Below, piece after piece: positions 19,816 through 26,584 of a DNA stretch of 26,584 bases. Every line of letters begins with the position of its first letter. The stretch's first letter is position 1. Origin of the DNA: a virus; IMG/VR virus record IMGVR_UViG_3300036781_000367, positions 1 to 26,584 of that record, one strand, 5' to 3'. The position numbers and the translations under genes are program-made. The notes under the pieces were generated by a model. The model was not told the DNA's origin. It saw only the letters and a list, made by a program, of their open reading frames with translations, and searched no databases.

Positions 19816-20847
19816 ATGGCCAGCTTGGACGTATTCCATCAGGATCCCTTCACGACCCTCCAGTTGACGGCGGCGGTCGACAAGTATCCTTTCCAGCCGA
19901 CGGGGCTCGGCGACCTTGACCTGTTCGAGCCGGAACCGATCCGCACCACGGCGCTCGCGGTCGAGCAGCGTCAGGGCAAACTCGTCATCATCCCGACGTC
20001 GCCGCGCGGCGCCGAAGGCACACAGCGTACGACCGAAAAGCGGCAGGCTCGCTACTTCGACGTGCCGCGCCTGATGCATGACGATACGATCTACGCGAAC
20101 GAGATCCAGAGCATTCGTCAGTTCGGTACCGAATCCGAACTCATGCAGGTGCAGGTCGAAGTTGCCCGGCGCATGAATGGCCCGACTGGCATCCTGCGCA
20201 ATATCGAGTACACGTGGGAATTCCACCGCCTCGCCGCCGTGCAAGGCAAGCTGATCGATGCTGACGGCGACATCCTGTACGACTGGTTCCAGGAGTTCGG
20301 CATCACGCCGGCGGGGGCCGTCGAATTCGACTTGGCGGCGAACACGGAGTACTCGCTGCGCCCGATCATCAATAGGATCCGCCGGACCATGGCGCGCAAG
20401 GCGCAGGGCTCGTTCACGCCCAGCACGCGCGTCTATGCGCTGTGCGGCGACAGCTTTTACGACTCGTTCGTGAATCACCAGGACGTGATCCGCACGTTCG
20501 TCAACTGGTCGGCCGCCGCGGATCTCCGTGACGACAAGCAGGGCGGCGCGTTCGACGCCTTCCCGTTTGCCGGCGTCACCTGGATGAACTATCGCGGTTC
20601 GGACGACAACTCGACGATCAAGATTCCGGACGACGAAGTGCATTTCTTCCCCGTCGGCGCGCCAGGCATCTTCCGCGTCGCGTACGCGCCGGGTGAATCG
20701 TTCGAATGGGTCAACACGCCTGGCAAGCCGACGTATGTGATCCCGATCTTCGATCGCGACCGCAACAGCTGGTGGAAGATGGAGGCGTACAGCTATCCGC
20801 TTCACATCTGCACCCGTCCGGAAGTGCTGCAGAAGGGCACCGCCTGA
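19816..20847 (+). CDS. Major capsid protein (lambda gpE family)
   Basis: 343 aa, matching lambda gpE (341). ATG 19816 with GGAG 9 bases upstream. Family features include FHQDPFTTLQLTAAVDK near the start, PFQPTGLGDLDLFEP, IYANEIQSIRQFG, EYTWEFHRLAAVQGKLIDAD, and the tail (TYVIPIFDRDRNSWWKMEAY). It forms the HK97-fold shell built on the scaffold. Confidence 0.97.
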   Translation: MASLDVFHQDPFTTLQLTAAVDKYPFQPTGLGDLDLFEPEPIRTTALAVEQRQGKLVIIPTSPRGAEGTQRTTEKRQARYFDVPRLMHDDTIYANEIQSIRQFGTESELMQVQVEVARRMNGPTGILRNIEYTWEFHRLAAVQGKLIDADGDILYDWFQEFGITPAGAVEFDLAANTEYSLRPIINRIRRTMARKAQGSFTPSTRVYALCGDSFYDSFVNHQDVIRTFVNWSAAADLRDDKQGGAFDAFPFAGVTWMNYRGSDDNSTIKIPDDEVHFFPVGAPGIFRVAYAPGESFEWVNTPGKPTYVIPIFDRDRNSWWKMEAYSYPLHICTRPEVLQKGTA

Positions 20848-20849
20848 GC

Positions 20850-21164
20850 ATGATCGACTTCGACGGGACGCTGAATGCGGCGATCAGCGCGACGCTCGGC
20901 GATGAAATGCCGGTGACGTACGTACGCGGTGGCGTCAGCAAGCCCGTGCTCGGCATCTTCACGCTGATCACCGACGAGACCCTGGGCGAAGACGGTACGC
21001 CGGATGCGAACATCACCGTCGCCACGCTCGGGCTGCAGGTGTCGCAGCTCCCGTCGCCTCCTCAACAGAGCGACACCGCGACCGTCAACGGCGCGAACTA
21101 CGTTGTGAAAGACGCGTCGTTCGACGGTCTCGGCTGGGCTTACCTCGATCTCGGTGCGCAATGA
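20850..21164 (+). CDS. Head-tail connector, lambda gpFII-like
   Basis: 104 aa from ATG 20850 right after the capsid stop. It has a beta-barrel look: TYVRGGVSKPVLGIFTLITD, ITVATLGLQVSQLP, and TATVNGANYVVKDASFDGLG, where VNG-x-x-Y-V-V-KD followed by an aromatic strand is typical of head-completion proteins. It joins neck and tail. The stop overlaps the next ATG. Confidence 0.78.
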   Translation: MIDFDGTLNAAISATLGDEMPVTYVRGGVSKPVLGIFTLITDETLGEDGTPDANITVATLGLQVSQLPSPPQQSDTATVNGANYVVKDASFDGLGWAYLDLGAQ

Positions 21165-21715
21165 CGACCTCCCGGGACCTGCGCGAGATCGCCGTGCAGG
21201 GGTTGCTGGTGTCGGGCGCGACGGCGGCCGGCAGCAATGTTTTCTCGCCGCGCACGTGGTCAACATGGAACCACACGTATCCGGTGCTGCTCGTCCAGAC
21301 CCCCGACGAGGATGGGCAGAGTTGGGGCCCGCACGGGGCGCCCGCGTTCACTGTGACGACGACGCTGCGGGTGTCGGCTCGCGCACAGGCGGCGGCGCTG
21401 ACGAACGATCAGGCGGCGCCGGTCGTCGAGGAGCAGCTCGAACTGCTGCGCGAGCAGATCAAGGCGGCGCTCGTGAACTACCCGCCGTTGATGTCGCTGC
21501 TTCAGCAATACCCGTTCTTCCGCTCAACCCTCAACGTCTCGGGCGAAGGCTCCGAACCGATCGGGCAGATGGTGCTCGATCTCGGCCTCGAATTCGTACA
21601 GGGGCCGCATGACTTCTATCAGCCGGCGGCCATTCCGCTTCAAGGTGTCGATCTCACGGTGCAGGAACTGGACGGCACGACCGCGCCGGGCCTGACGATC
21701 AACCTCCCTCAGTAG
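21161..21715 (+). CDS. Tail completion/terminator-like protein
   Basis: 184 aa (ATGA). RDLREIAVQGLLVSGATAAG, NHTYPVLLVQTPDED and VTTTLRVSARAQA are the strand-helix plan of phage tail-terminator and minor tail proteins (gpU-like); C-terminal half has LGLEFVQGPHDFYQP and a strand. It probably caps the tail tube at the head side. Family assignment by position and fold pattern. Confidence 0.65.
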   Translation: MTTSRDLREIAVQGLLVSGATAAGSNVFSPRTWSTWNHTYPVLLVQTPDEDGQSWGPHGAPAFTVTTTLRVSARAQAAALTNDQAAPVVEEQLELLREQIKAALVNYPPLMSLLQQYPFFRSTLNVSGEGSEPIGQMVLDLGLEFVQGPHDFYQPAAIPLQGVDLTVQELDGTTAPGLTINLPQ

Positions 21716-21724
21716 GGGCATCCC

Positions 21725-22000
21725 ATGTTTGTGAAACCCGCACCGGGCGTGCTGCTGCGCGACCCGGTCACGAAGCGTCTTCTCTCGGCCGCGCCGATGG
21801 AAGGAGTGGCAAAGCCGGTGACCGTGCTGCCCCAGGAGGGCATGGAGGTCAGTGACTTCGACCGCTTCTGGCTGCGCCGCATCCGCGATCGCGATGCTGT
21901 GAAGGTCGAGCCGAAGTCGTCAGCAAAGCAGGCCAATACAGCCACTGTCGCCGAAGCCCTTCAGGCGCCGGCGGTTTCGGTGGAACAGGGAGCCAAGTAA
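21725..22000 (+). CDS. DUF2635-like small tail protein
   Basis: 91 aa, ATG 21725 with GGGG upstream. MFVKPAPGVLLRDPVTKRLL, then VTVLPQEGMEVSDFDRFWLR, fit DUF2635, which directly precedes the sheath in Mu-like phages. The C-terminal 30 residues are Ala-rich and flexible. Function in tail assembly unknown. It ends 1 base before the sheath ATG. Confidence 0.85.
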   Translation: MFVKPAPGVLLRDPVTKRLLSAAPMEGVAKPVTVLPQEGMEVSDFDRFWLRRIRDRDAVKVEPKSSAKQANTATVAEALQAPAVSVEQGAK

Positions 22001-23509
22001 ATGGGCGACATTTCGTTTCCGAATCTTCCCCAGGACATTCGCGTCCCGCTGTTTTATGCGGACATCGACCCCTCCAACGCGAACACCGGTCAGCAGAGCC
22101 AGCGCGCGCTGATCATCGGGCAGATGAACGCGGGCGCCTCCGGCACGCCGGATTTGCCGCAGATCTGCCAGGGCGTGTCGGCGACAAAGTCACTGGCGGG
22201 ACAGGGCTCAATGCTCGCGCTGATGACAGCTGCTTATCGCAAGCGCGATACGTTCGGCGAGGTCTGGCTTCTTCCGCTGGCGGACGATGCCGAGGGCGCG
22301 GCGGCAGCCGGTAGCTTGAGCTTCACGAGTGCGCCGACCGGCACAGGCGTCCTGTCGCTGTATGTCGGCGGTCAACTCGTGTCGCTCGCAGTATCGGCAT
22401 CGATGTCCGCAACGCAAGTGGCATCCGCGCTCGTCGCGCAAATGGCGACACTGCCGGATCTGCCGGTGACGGCGGCGATCGACGGCACGACGGCCACGAA
22501 GGTCAATCTGGCCGCGAAGAACAAAGGCCTTGCGGGCAACGATATCGACCTGCAGCTTAACTATGGCGGCACGCTGGCCGGAGAGGCGATGCCCGCCGGG
22601 CTCGCGGTTTCCATCACCGCGATGACCGGCGGCGCGACGAATCCGTCGACGCTGGCAGCCGCACTCGCGAACCTCGGCGACCAGGAATTCGATTTCATCG
22701 CATTCCCGTACACGGATTCGACGTCGCTCGATGCGATGAAGGCTTTCCTGAGCACCCAAACCGGGCGCTGGAGCTGGGCCGAGCAGCTCTATGGTGGTGC
22801 GTTCGCCGCGTATCGTGGCACGCTGAGCGGCCTGACAACGTTCGGTGTCACGCGTAACGATGAGCACATGTCGATTACCGGTTTCAACGGCTCGCCGACA
22901 CCTGCCTGGGTCATCGCCGCGGATCTCACGGCAGCGGTTGCGGTGTCGGTGCGCGCGGATCCCGCGCTGCCATTGCAGACCGTGACGCTGGCCACCATGC
23001 AGGCGCCTCCGCTCGCGGATCGCTTTGCGCTGACCGACCGCAACACGCTGCTGTACGACGGCATCTCGACGTTCGACGTGGCCGACGACGGCACGATCTC
23101 GATCGAAAACCAGATCACCACATACCAGAAGAACAGCTTCGGCGACGCGGACGACAGCTATCTCGAGGTCGAGACGATGTTCACGCTGACGTATGTCCTG
23201 CGGCAACTCAGGTCGGTGGTCACGACGAAGTACGCACGCAAGAAGCTCGCCGCCGATGGCACGCGCGTCGTGCCGGGAACGAACGTCGTCACGCCAAGCA
23301 TGATCAAGGCCGACCTGATCGCGCAGTACCAGACGATGGAGGAAGACGGCTACGTGCAGGGCAGCGCAGTGTTCGCGCAGGGCCTCATCGTGCAGCAGAA
23401 CTCCACAAATCCGAATCGCGTCGACGTTCTCTACCCGGCAGTGCTGATCGATCAGCTGCGGGTCTTCGCGCTGCTGATGCAGTTCTCCAACATCGTGCCG
23501 ACGACGTAG
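22001..23509 (+). CDS. Tail sheath protein (Mu gpL-like)
   Basis: 502 aa. ISFPNLPQDIRVPLFYADID is a typical sheath start; QRALIIGQMNAGASG, FGEVWLLPLADD, FDFIAFPYTD and RWSWAEQLYGGAFAAYRGTL are conserved core segments; the C-terminus (LIDQLRVFALLMQF) takes part in the sheath's contractile mesh. The sheath wraps the tube and contracts at infection, so the phage is a myovirus. Residues of about 110-200 form a Thr/Ala/Gly-rich insert. Confidence 0.95.
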   Translation: MGDISFPNLPQDIRVPLFYADIDPSNANTGQQSQRALIIGQMNAGASGTPDLPQICQGVSATKSLAGQGSMLALMTAAYRKRDTFGEVWLLPLADDAEGAAAAGSLSFTSAPTGTGVLSLYVGGQLVSLAVSASMSATQVASALVAQMATLPDLPVTAAIDGTTATKVNLAAKNKGLAGNDIDLQLNYGGTLAGEAMPAGLAVSITAMTGGATNPSTLAAALANLGDQEFDFIAFPYTDSTSLDAMKAFLSTQTGRWSWAEQLYGGAFAAYRGTLSGLTTFGVTRNDEHMSITGFNGSPTPAWVIAADLTAAVAVSVRADPALPLQTVTLATMQAPPLADRFALTDRNTLLYDGISTFDVADDGTISIENQITTYQKNSFGDADDSYLEVETMFTLTYVLRQLRSVVTTKYARKKLAADGTRVVPGTNVVTPSMIKADLIAQYQTMEEDGYVQGSAVFAQGLIVQQNSTNPNRVDVLYPAVLIDQLRVFALLMQFSNIVPTT

Positions 23510-23534
23510 AGCTGACGCGTCGCGCGCACCGCAT

Positions 23535-23559
23535 AAGCCGCCTTCGGGCGGCTTTTTTT
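23535..23559 (+). terminator. Intrinsic terminator between sheath and tube genes
   Basis: AAGCCGCC (23535-23542), TTCG loop, GGCGGCTT (23547-23554), followed by a run of seven Ts. A textbook stem with a stable UUCG tetraloop, in the middle of the tail operon. Confidence 0.85.
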
Positions 23560-23581
23560 ATTCCTGAGTGGAGCATCCGCA

Positions 23582-23971
23582 ATGCCTTCTCCGACTGGCC
23601 TTCTCGCCGGCACCGCATCGGTGTCCGTCGACGGCACCACGTACATGGTGACCGCCGACTTCAAGTACAAACCCGCGAACGTCAAGCGCGAGACGCTGGC
23701 GGGCATGGACAGCATCCACGGCTGGAAGGAGACGCCGTCTGCTCCCTACATCGCAATGAATCTGCGCGACTGGGGCGGACTGACGGTGGCCGACTTCAAC
23801 ACGATGACCAACGTCACGGTCGTCGCCGAGCTGGCGAACGGCAAGACGATCATCGGCCGCTCCATGTGGACGGTCGAGGAGCAGGAGGTCGACTCCACGG
23901 ACGCGAAGTTTGACGTCCGATTCGAGGGCCCGACGGGGTCCGTTACCGAAACCACTTCGAGCGGAACATGA
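23582..23971 (+). CDS. Tail tube protein (Mu gpM-like)
   Basis: 129 aa from ATG 23582 with GGAG upstream. The PF10618-type pattern is visible: GTASVSVDGTTYMVTADFKY, RETLAGMDSIHGWKETPSAP, and GRSMWTVEEQEVDSTDAKFD, VRFEG. Hexameric rings stack to form the tube inside the sheath. It is coupled to the chaperone gene by an ATGA overlap. Confidence 0.93.
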   Translation: MPSPTGLLAGTASVSVDGTTYMVTADFKYKPANVKRETLAGMDSIHGWKETPSAPYIAMNLRDWGGLTVADFNTMTNVTVVAELANGKTIIGRSMWTVEEQEVDSTDAKFDVRFEGPTGSVTETTSSGT

Positions 23972-24312
23972 ACGAAGACGAACAGAAAATCATCCGGCTT
24001 AAGAAGCCGATCACGCTAAAGGGCGACAGCGTGACGTACGACACGATCACGCTGCGCGAACCCACGGTCGACGAGCTCGACCGTAGCGCGCAAGTGCAGG
24101 GCTCGGCCTATGCGTCGAACGCTGCCCTCATCGCAATGGTCGCTGGCGTCCCCGTGGCCGTCGCCCGGCAACTGGGCAAGGCCAACTACGAGGAGGCGAC
24201 GGCGTTCCTCTCGGGTTTTACCTGGACGCCCCCGTCGTCTGGCGTGACCTCGGGGACCGACGCGCTGACGTCACCTACTTCTTCCGGTGGGGACCCGACG
24301 CTGTCGGCCTGA
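23968..24312 (+). CDS. Tail assembly chaperone, short form (G-like)
   Basis: 114 aa in the normal frame. RLKKPITLKGDSVTYDTITL, REPTVDELDRSA, then a helical region (AALIAMVAGVPVAVARQL), are typical of Mu gp41-like tail chaperones between tube and tape measure. The last 30 residues (Ser/Thr/Pro/Gly-rich) look unnatural and share their DNA with the better conserved -1 frame. It binds the tape measure during tube assembly. Confidence 0.88.
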   Translation: MNEDEQKIIRLKKPITLKGDSVTYDTITLREPTVDELDRSAQVQGSAYASNAALIAMVAGVPVAVARQLGKANYEEATAFLSGFTWTPPSSGVTSGTDALTSPTSSGGDPTLSA

Positions 24313-24374
24313 TGAAGCTGAGCAGGTTTCAGTATTGGCATGATCAGGCCGCGCGCCTGAAACGAAGCACCTGA
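23968..24374 (+). CDS. Tail assembly chaperone, -1 frameshift product (GT-like)
   Basis: At 24213-24219 the heptamer G-GGT-TTT has the X-XXY-YYZ form in the gene's frame. A -1 slip after codon 84 leads to a frame reading YLDAPVVWRDLGDRRADVTY, FFRWGPDAVGLMKLSRFQYW and HDQAARLKRST to a stop at 24372-24374, a total of 135 aa. The extension has the aromatic F-x-W and W-x-x-x-A features of tail-chaperone T-domains, and reads as protein while the normal frame does not. This is the lambda G/GT arrangement; the ratio of forms would matter for assembly. Confidence 0.8.
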
Positions 24375-24383
24375 GGCTATCAG

Positions 24384-26261
24384 ATGCCGAACGTTTTCCA
24401 GATAACGATTTCCGCTGTCGACCGGGCCACAGCGGTCGCAAAAGGCGTAAACGCGTCGATCGGCAAGATTACGAAGCCGATCTCCGACGTGAAAGCATCG
24501 GTACAGGCTTTCTCGAAGGAAACCGGGCTCGACAAGCTCGGCGATCGACTCGTTAAGGTCGGCGGTGTTGCGAGCGACGCCGCGCGGCGGATCGGCTCAA
24601 TCGCACCCCCGCTGGCAGCGATCTCGGCCGCGGGGTCCATCGCTGGACTAGCGACGATGGCGCACGCTTGGGGCCGCAATGCCATTGAGATCGCGAACAC
24701 CGCGTCGGTCATCGACGTAACGACCGAGCAGTTGCAAAAATATCGGGGCGCCGCACGGCTTGCCGGTCTGTCGGACGCCGACATGACGTCGGGTCTGAAG
24801 TCGGTGGGGGCCGCGTTCGAGGACGCGGCGGCCGGTCGCGACACGTTCGTCGCAGGTGTCCTGTCGAGCAAGAACATCGGCGTCCACCGATTGGCCGACG
24901 GTTCGGTCGACACGATTCGTGCGTTGCACGACGTGTCGAACGCCGCCGCGAAAATCACGAACGCTCAGGCGCGCGAGAAGTTCCTCGATATTTTCGGCCT
25001 GGGTGGCCTCGCGCCCCTGCTATCAAAGGGTGGCGCAGCGATCGACGCATACGTTGCGCAGTATGCGAAGCTCAACGCGACGATGACGCCCGACCAGATC
25101 GCGCGGGGCGCACAATTCAACACCCAGATGATCGCTCTCGACGCGTCGTTTGGGCGGCTCAAGAACACGCTCGGCGAGTCGGTCGCGCCGGCGCTGACCA
25201 CGGTCGCCAATCGTCTCGAGCCGATCGCGCAGGAATGGGGGCCGAAGGTCGCTTCGTGGATCCAGTCGACAGACTGGAATAAGGCGGCCAACGACACGGC
25301 GAAGTACGTCGATCGACTGGGCGGCTTGAAGACGATTGCCGCTGCAGTTGCGGCAATCGCGTTCGCCGGGCCTATCGCCGGAGCCATCAAGCTGGCGATT
25401 ACATTGGGCAAGGTCGCGCTGGTGTTGGGGAAGATTGCGGAGCCCCTTGTGGAGCTTTCCCTTGATAAGACTGGATCGCTTCCGCTCGAGACGATTGCAG
25501 GGGGGGCCGCACTGACGGCTGTCAGCATTGCCGCAGAGCGTTCGCGGGCCGATGCACTCAATAAGGGCATCCATCGCCAAACAGACGAATCTGAATCAAG
25601 CCGGGATCAGCGCGTCGCGGAAGCGATCGCCGGTGGAGTTGTGACGCCGAACGCGACCGGACCTGTTGGCGGCGGTGTCGGCGGCAGCATCTACCGGTGG
25701 GTGTCCGGTCTCTTCCGCTCGAGCGCCGCCGACAACGTCCAGACCGCACCGATAGTGGGACGTTTCGAACAGATGGGCTGGAGTCCCGCACAGTCGGCCG
25801 GCATCGCGGCGAACATCTTCCGAGAGAGCGGCTACAACGCTACGCAGACCGGCGATAACGGTCAGGCATACGGTCTCGGTCAGTGGCATAAGGATCGGCA
25901 GGAAGAGTTCCGGAAACGCTTCGGAAAGGACATCCGGCAGTCGACGCTCGACGAGCAGTTGCAGTTCGTCGACTACGAGATGCGGCAGGGTAACGAGCGC
26001 CGCGCGGGCACCGCGCTCGCCCAGGCAACGACTGCCGCGCAAGCCGGCGAGATCGTTTCGCGGCTGTACGAGAGGCCCGCGCAAGCCGATAACGAGGCAG
26101 CGATCCGCGCGAGCGATGCCAATGCGATCGCAGGGCGCGTGCACGTGCAAGTCGAGCTGAAGAACGCGCCGAAAGGCACGCGCGCGACTGTGACGAGTTC
26201 GGGGAGCGCCACGGCCTCTGCCAGCGTCCGCGACTCGTCAATGATGGAACCGGCCATATGA
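24384..26261 (+). CDS. Tape measure protein with C-terminal lysozyme domain
   Basis: 625 aa from ATG 24384 (GAGG upstream). Residues 1-310 are helical, Ala-rich, with family segments (ANTASVIDVTTEQLQKYRGA, FLDIFGLGGLAPLLSKGG). Residues 315-355 are hydrophobic (IAAAVAAIAFAGPIAGAIKL) and may enter the inner membrane. Residues of about 457-545 match the phage tail lysozyme domain: FEQMGWSPAQSAGIAANIFR, ESGYN with probable catalytic Glu481, and GQAYGLGQWHKDR. It sets tail length and opens peptidoglycan during injection. It overlaps the next gene by 4 bp. Confidence 0.93.
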   Translation: MPNVFQITISAVDRATAVAKGVNASIGKITKPISDVKASVQAFSKETGLDKLGDRLVKVGGVASDAARRIGSIAPPLAAISAAGSIAGLATMAHAWGRNAIEIANTASVIDVTTEQLQKYRGAARLAGLSDADMTSGLKSVGAAFEDAAAGRDTFVAGVLSSKNIGVHRLADGSVDTIRALHDVSNAAAKITNAQAREKFLDIFGLGGLAPLLSKGGAAIDAYVAQYAKLNATMTPDQIARGAQFNTQMIALDASFGRLKNTLGESVAPALTTVANRLEPIAQEWGPKVASWIQSTDWNKAANDTAKYVDRLGGLKTIAAAVAAIAFAGPIAGAIKLAITLGKVALVLGKIAEPLVELSLDKTGSLPLETIAGGAALTAVSIAAERSRADALNKGIHRQTDESESSRDQRVAEAIAGGVVTPNATGPVGGGVGGSIYRWVSGLFRSSAADNVQTAPIVGRFEQMGWSPAQSAGIAANIFRESGYNATQTGDNGQAYGLGQWHKDRQEEFRKRFGKDIRQSTLDEQLQFVDYEMRQGNERRAGTALAQATTAAQAGEIVSRLYERPAQADNEAAIRASDANAIAGRVHVQVELKNAPKGTRATVTSSGSATASASVRDSSMMEPAI

Positions 26262-26584
26262 GTGTAGCGACCCTAGCGAACTTTGCGGGCAGCATCGGCG
26301 GCCTCGCGTCTGCCGCGTCGCAGGTCGCGTCGATCCTGAACGGGCCCGGCGCAGGCACGTGGTGGGGTTCATTGCGACAGGCGTCATTCGGTGGCGTGCC
26401 GTTCGCTGTGCTTGAAAACCGCACGCGTTTCGGGAGCCGCAACGTAGTCCACCGCTATCCGTTTCGCGATGATGCATATATCGAGCCCCTCGGCAAACTG
26501 CCACGGCAGTACGAGCTGATGGGCTTCCTGATAGAGAGCAGCAAGGTATATGGCGGGGGCCCGGTGATCGCGCAGCGCGACGCG
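26258..26584 (+). CDS. DNA circularisation / baseplate protein, Mu gpN-like (3' end outside window)
   Basis: ATG 26258 overlaps the tape-measure stop; 109 codons remain open to the window edge. WWGSLRQASFGGVPFAVLEN, RNVVHRYPFRDDAYIEPLG and YELMGFLIE match the DNA_circ_N domain: the SFRGVPF-like motif, the HxYPxRD segment and the strand GFLI. In Mu-like phages this gpN-type protein is a tail/baseplate component despite its historical name. Only the N-terminal part is visible. Confidence 0.9.
   Translation, partial: MSVATLANFAGSIGGLASAASQVASILNGPGAGTWWGSLRQASFGGVPFAVLENRTRFGSRNVVHRYPFRDDAYIEPLGKLPRQYELMGFLIESSKVYGGGPVIAQRDA

Noticed and set aside
19765-20805. Minus-strand open frame opposite the capsid gene
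   Set aside because: Shadow of the capsid; Arg/Val/Asp-rich with no structure and no operon context.

Overview
The window is a continuous stretch of a temperate tailed-phage genome, or a prophage of one. It contains no recognisable host gene, rRNA, tRNA, insertion sequence or CRISPR array. High GC, strong G/C third-position bias and the protein families point to a Burkholderiaceae host, most likely Burkholderia. This is inferred from composition and family resemblance, since no search was possible. Both ends cut through genes. No integrase, attachment site or complete lysis cassette is visible.

Layout. (1) 1-2208: leftward early operon of small, mostly unknown genes. It reads from a well-formed promoter at about 2165-2193 that carries two repressor-operator-like sites. 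One small coiled-coil gene (1736-1990) faces the other way, next to a 77-bp inverted-repeat element. (2) 2281-4518: lower-GC immunity region. It holds a 72-aa unknown protein, two divergent Arc-type ribbon-helix-helix regulators around a perfect palindrome, a secreted protein translationally coupled to the repressor, and a CI-like repressor whose S24 protease dyad is replaced (Ala149, Arg186). A promoter with a matching operator drives a probably leaderless Cro-like gene. (3) 4519-11056: rightward early operon of tightly overlapping genes (ATGA/GTGA junctions). It includes a regulator, two small membrane proteins, winged-helix and O-like replication proteins, an iteron cluster followed by an AT-rich stretch inside the O-like gene (candidate origin), an MmcB-like protein, DUF1064 and YbcO-like nucleases, and a Q-like protein at the end. 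(4) 11057-12667: late control region laid out like lambda PR'-tR': a near-consensus promoter, then a strong terminator. An antisense small gene, two genes of the late strand and a candidate cos region follow. (5) 12668-26584: late operon. The head module is lambda-type (Nu1-like and GpA-like terminase subunits, gpW, portal, S49 protease, charged scaffold-position protein, gpD-like decoration protein, gpE-like capsid, connectors). The tail module is Mu/SfV-type and contractile (DUF2635, sheath, tube, tail chaperone with a -1 frameshift, tape measure with a lysozyme domain, start of the gpN-like DNA-circularisation protein).

How it works together. The repressor is predicted to hold both early promoters shut in the lysogen while its operon also makes an exported protein. 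After induction the rightward operon replicates DNA and makes the Q-like factor, which would let polymerase pass the terminator downstream of the late promoter into the packaging, head and tail genes. The most unusual parts are the apparently non-self-cleaving repressor next to an Arc-pair module (suggesting induction other than by RecA-stimulated self-cleavage), the prophage-expressed exported protein, the antisense cargo gene in the late leader, and two intrinsic terminators inside the virion operon.
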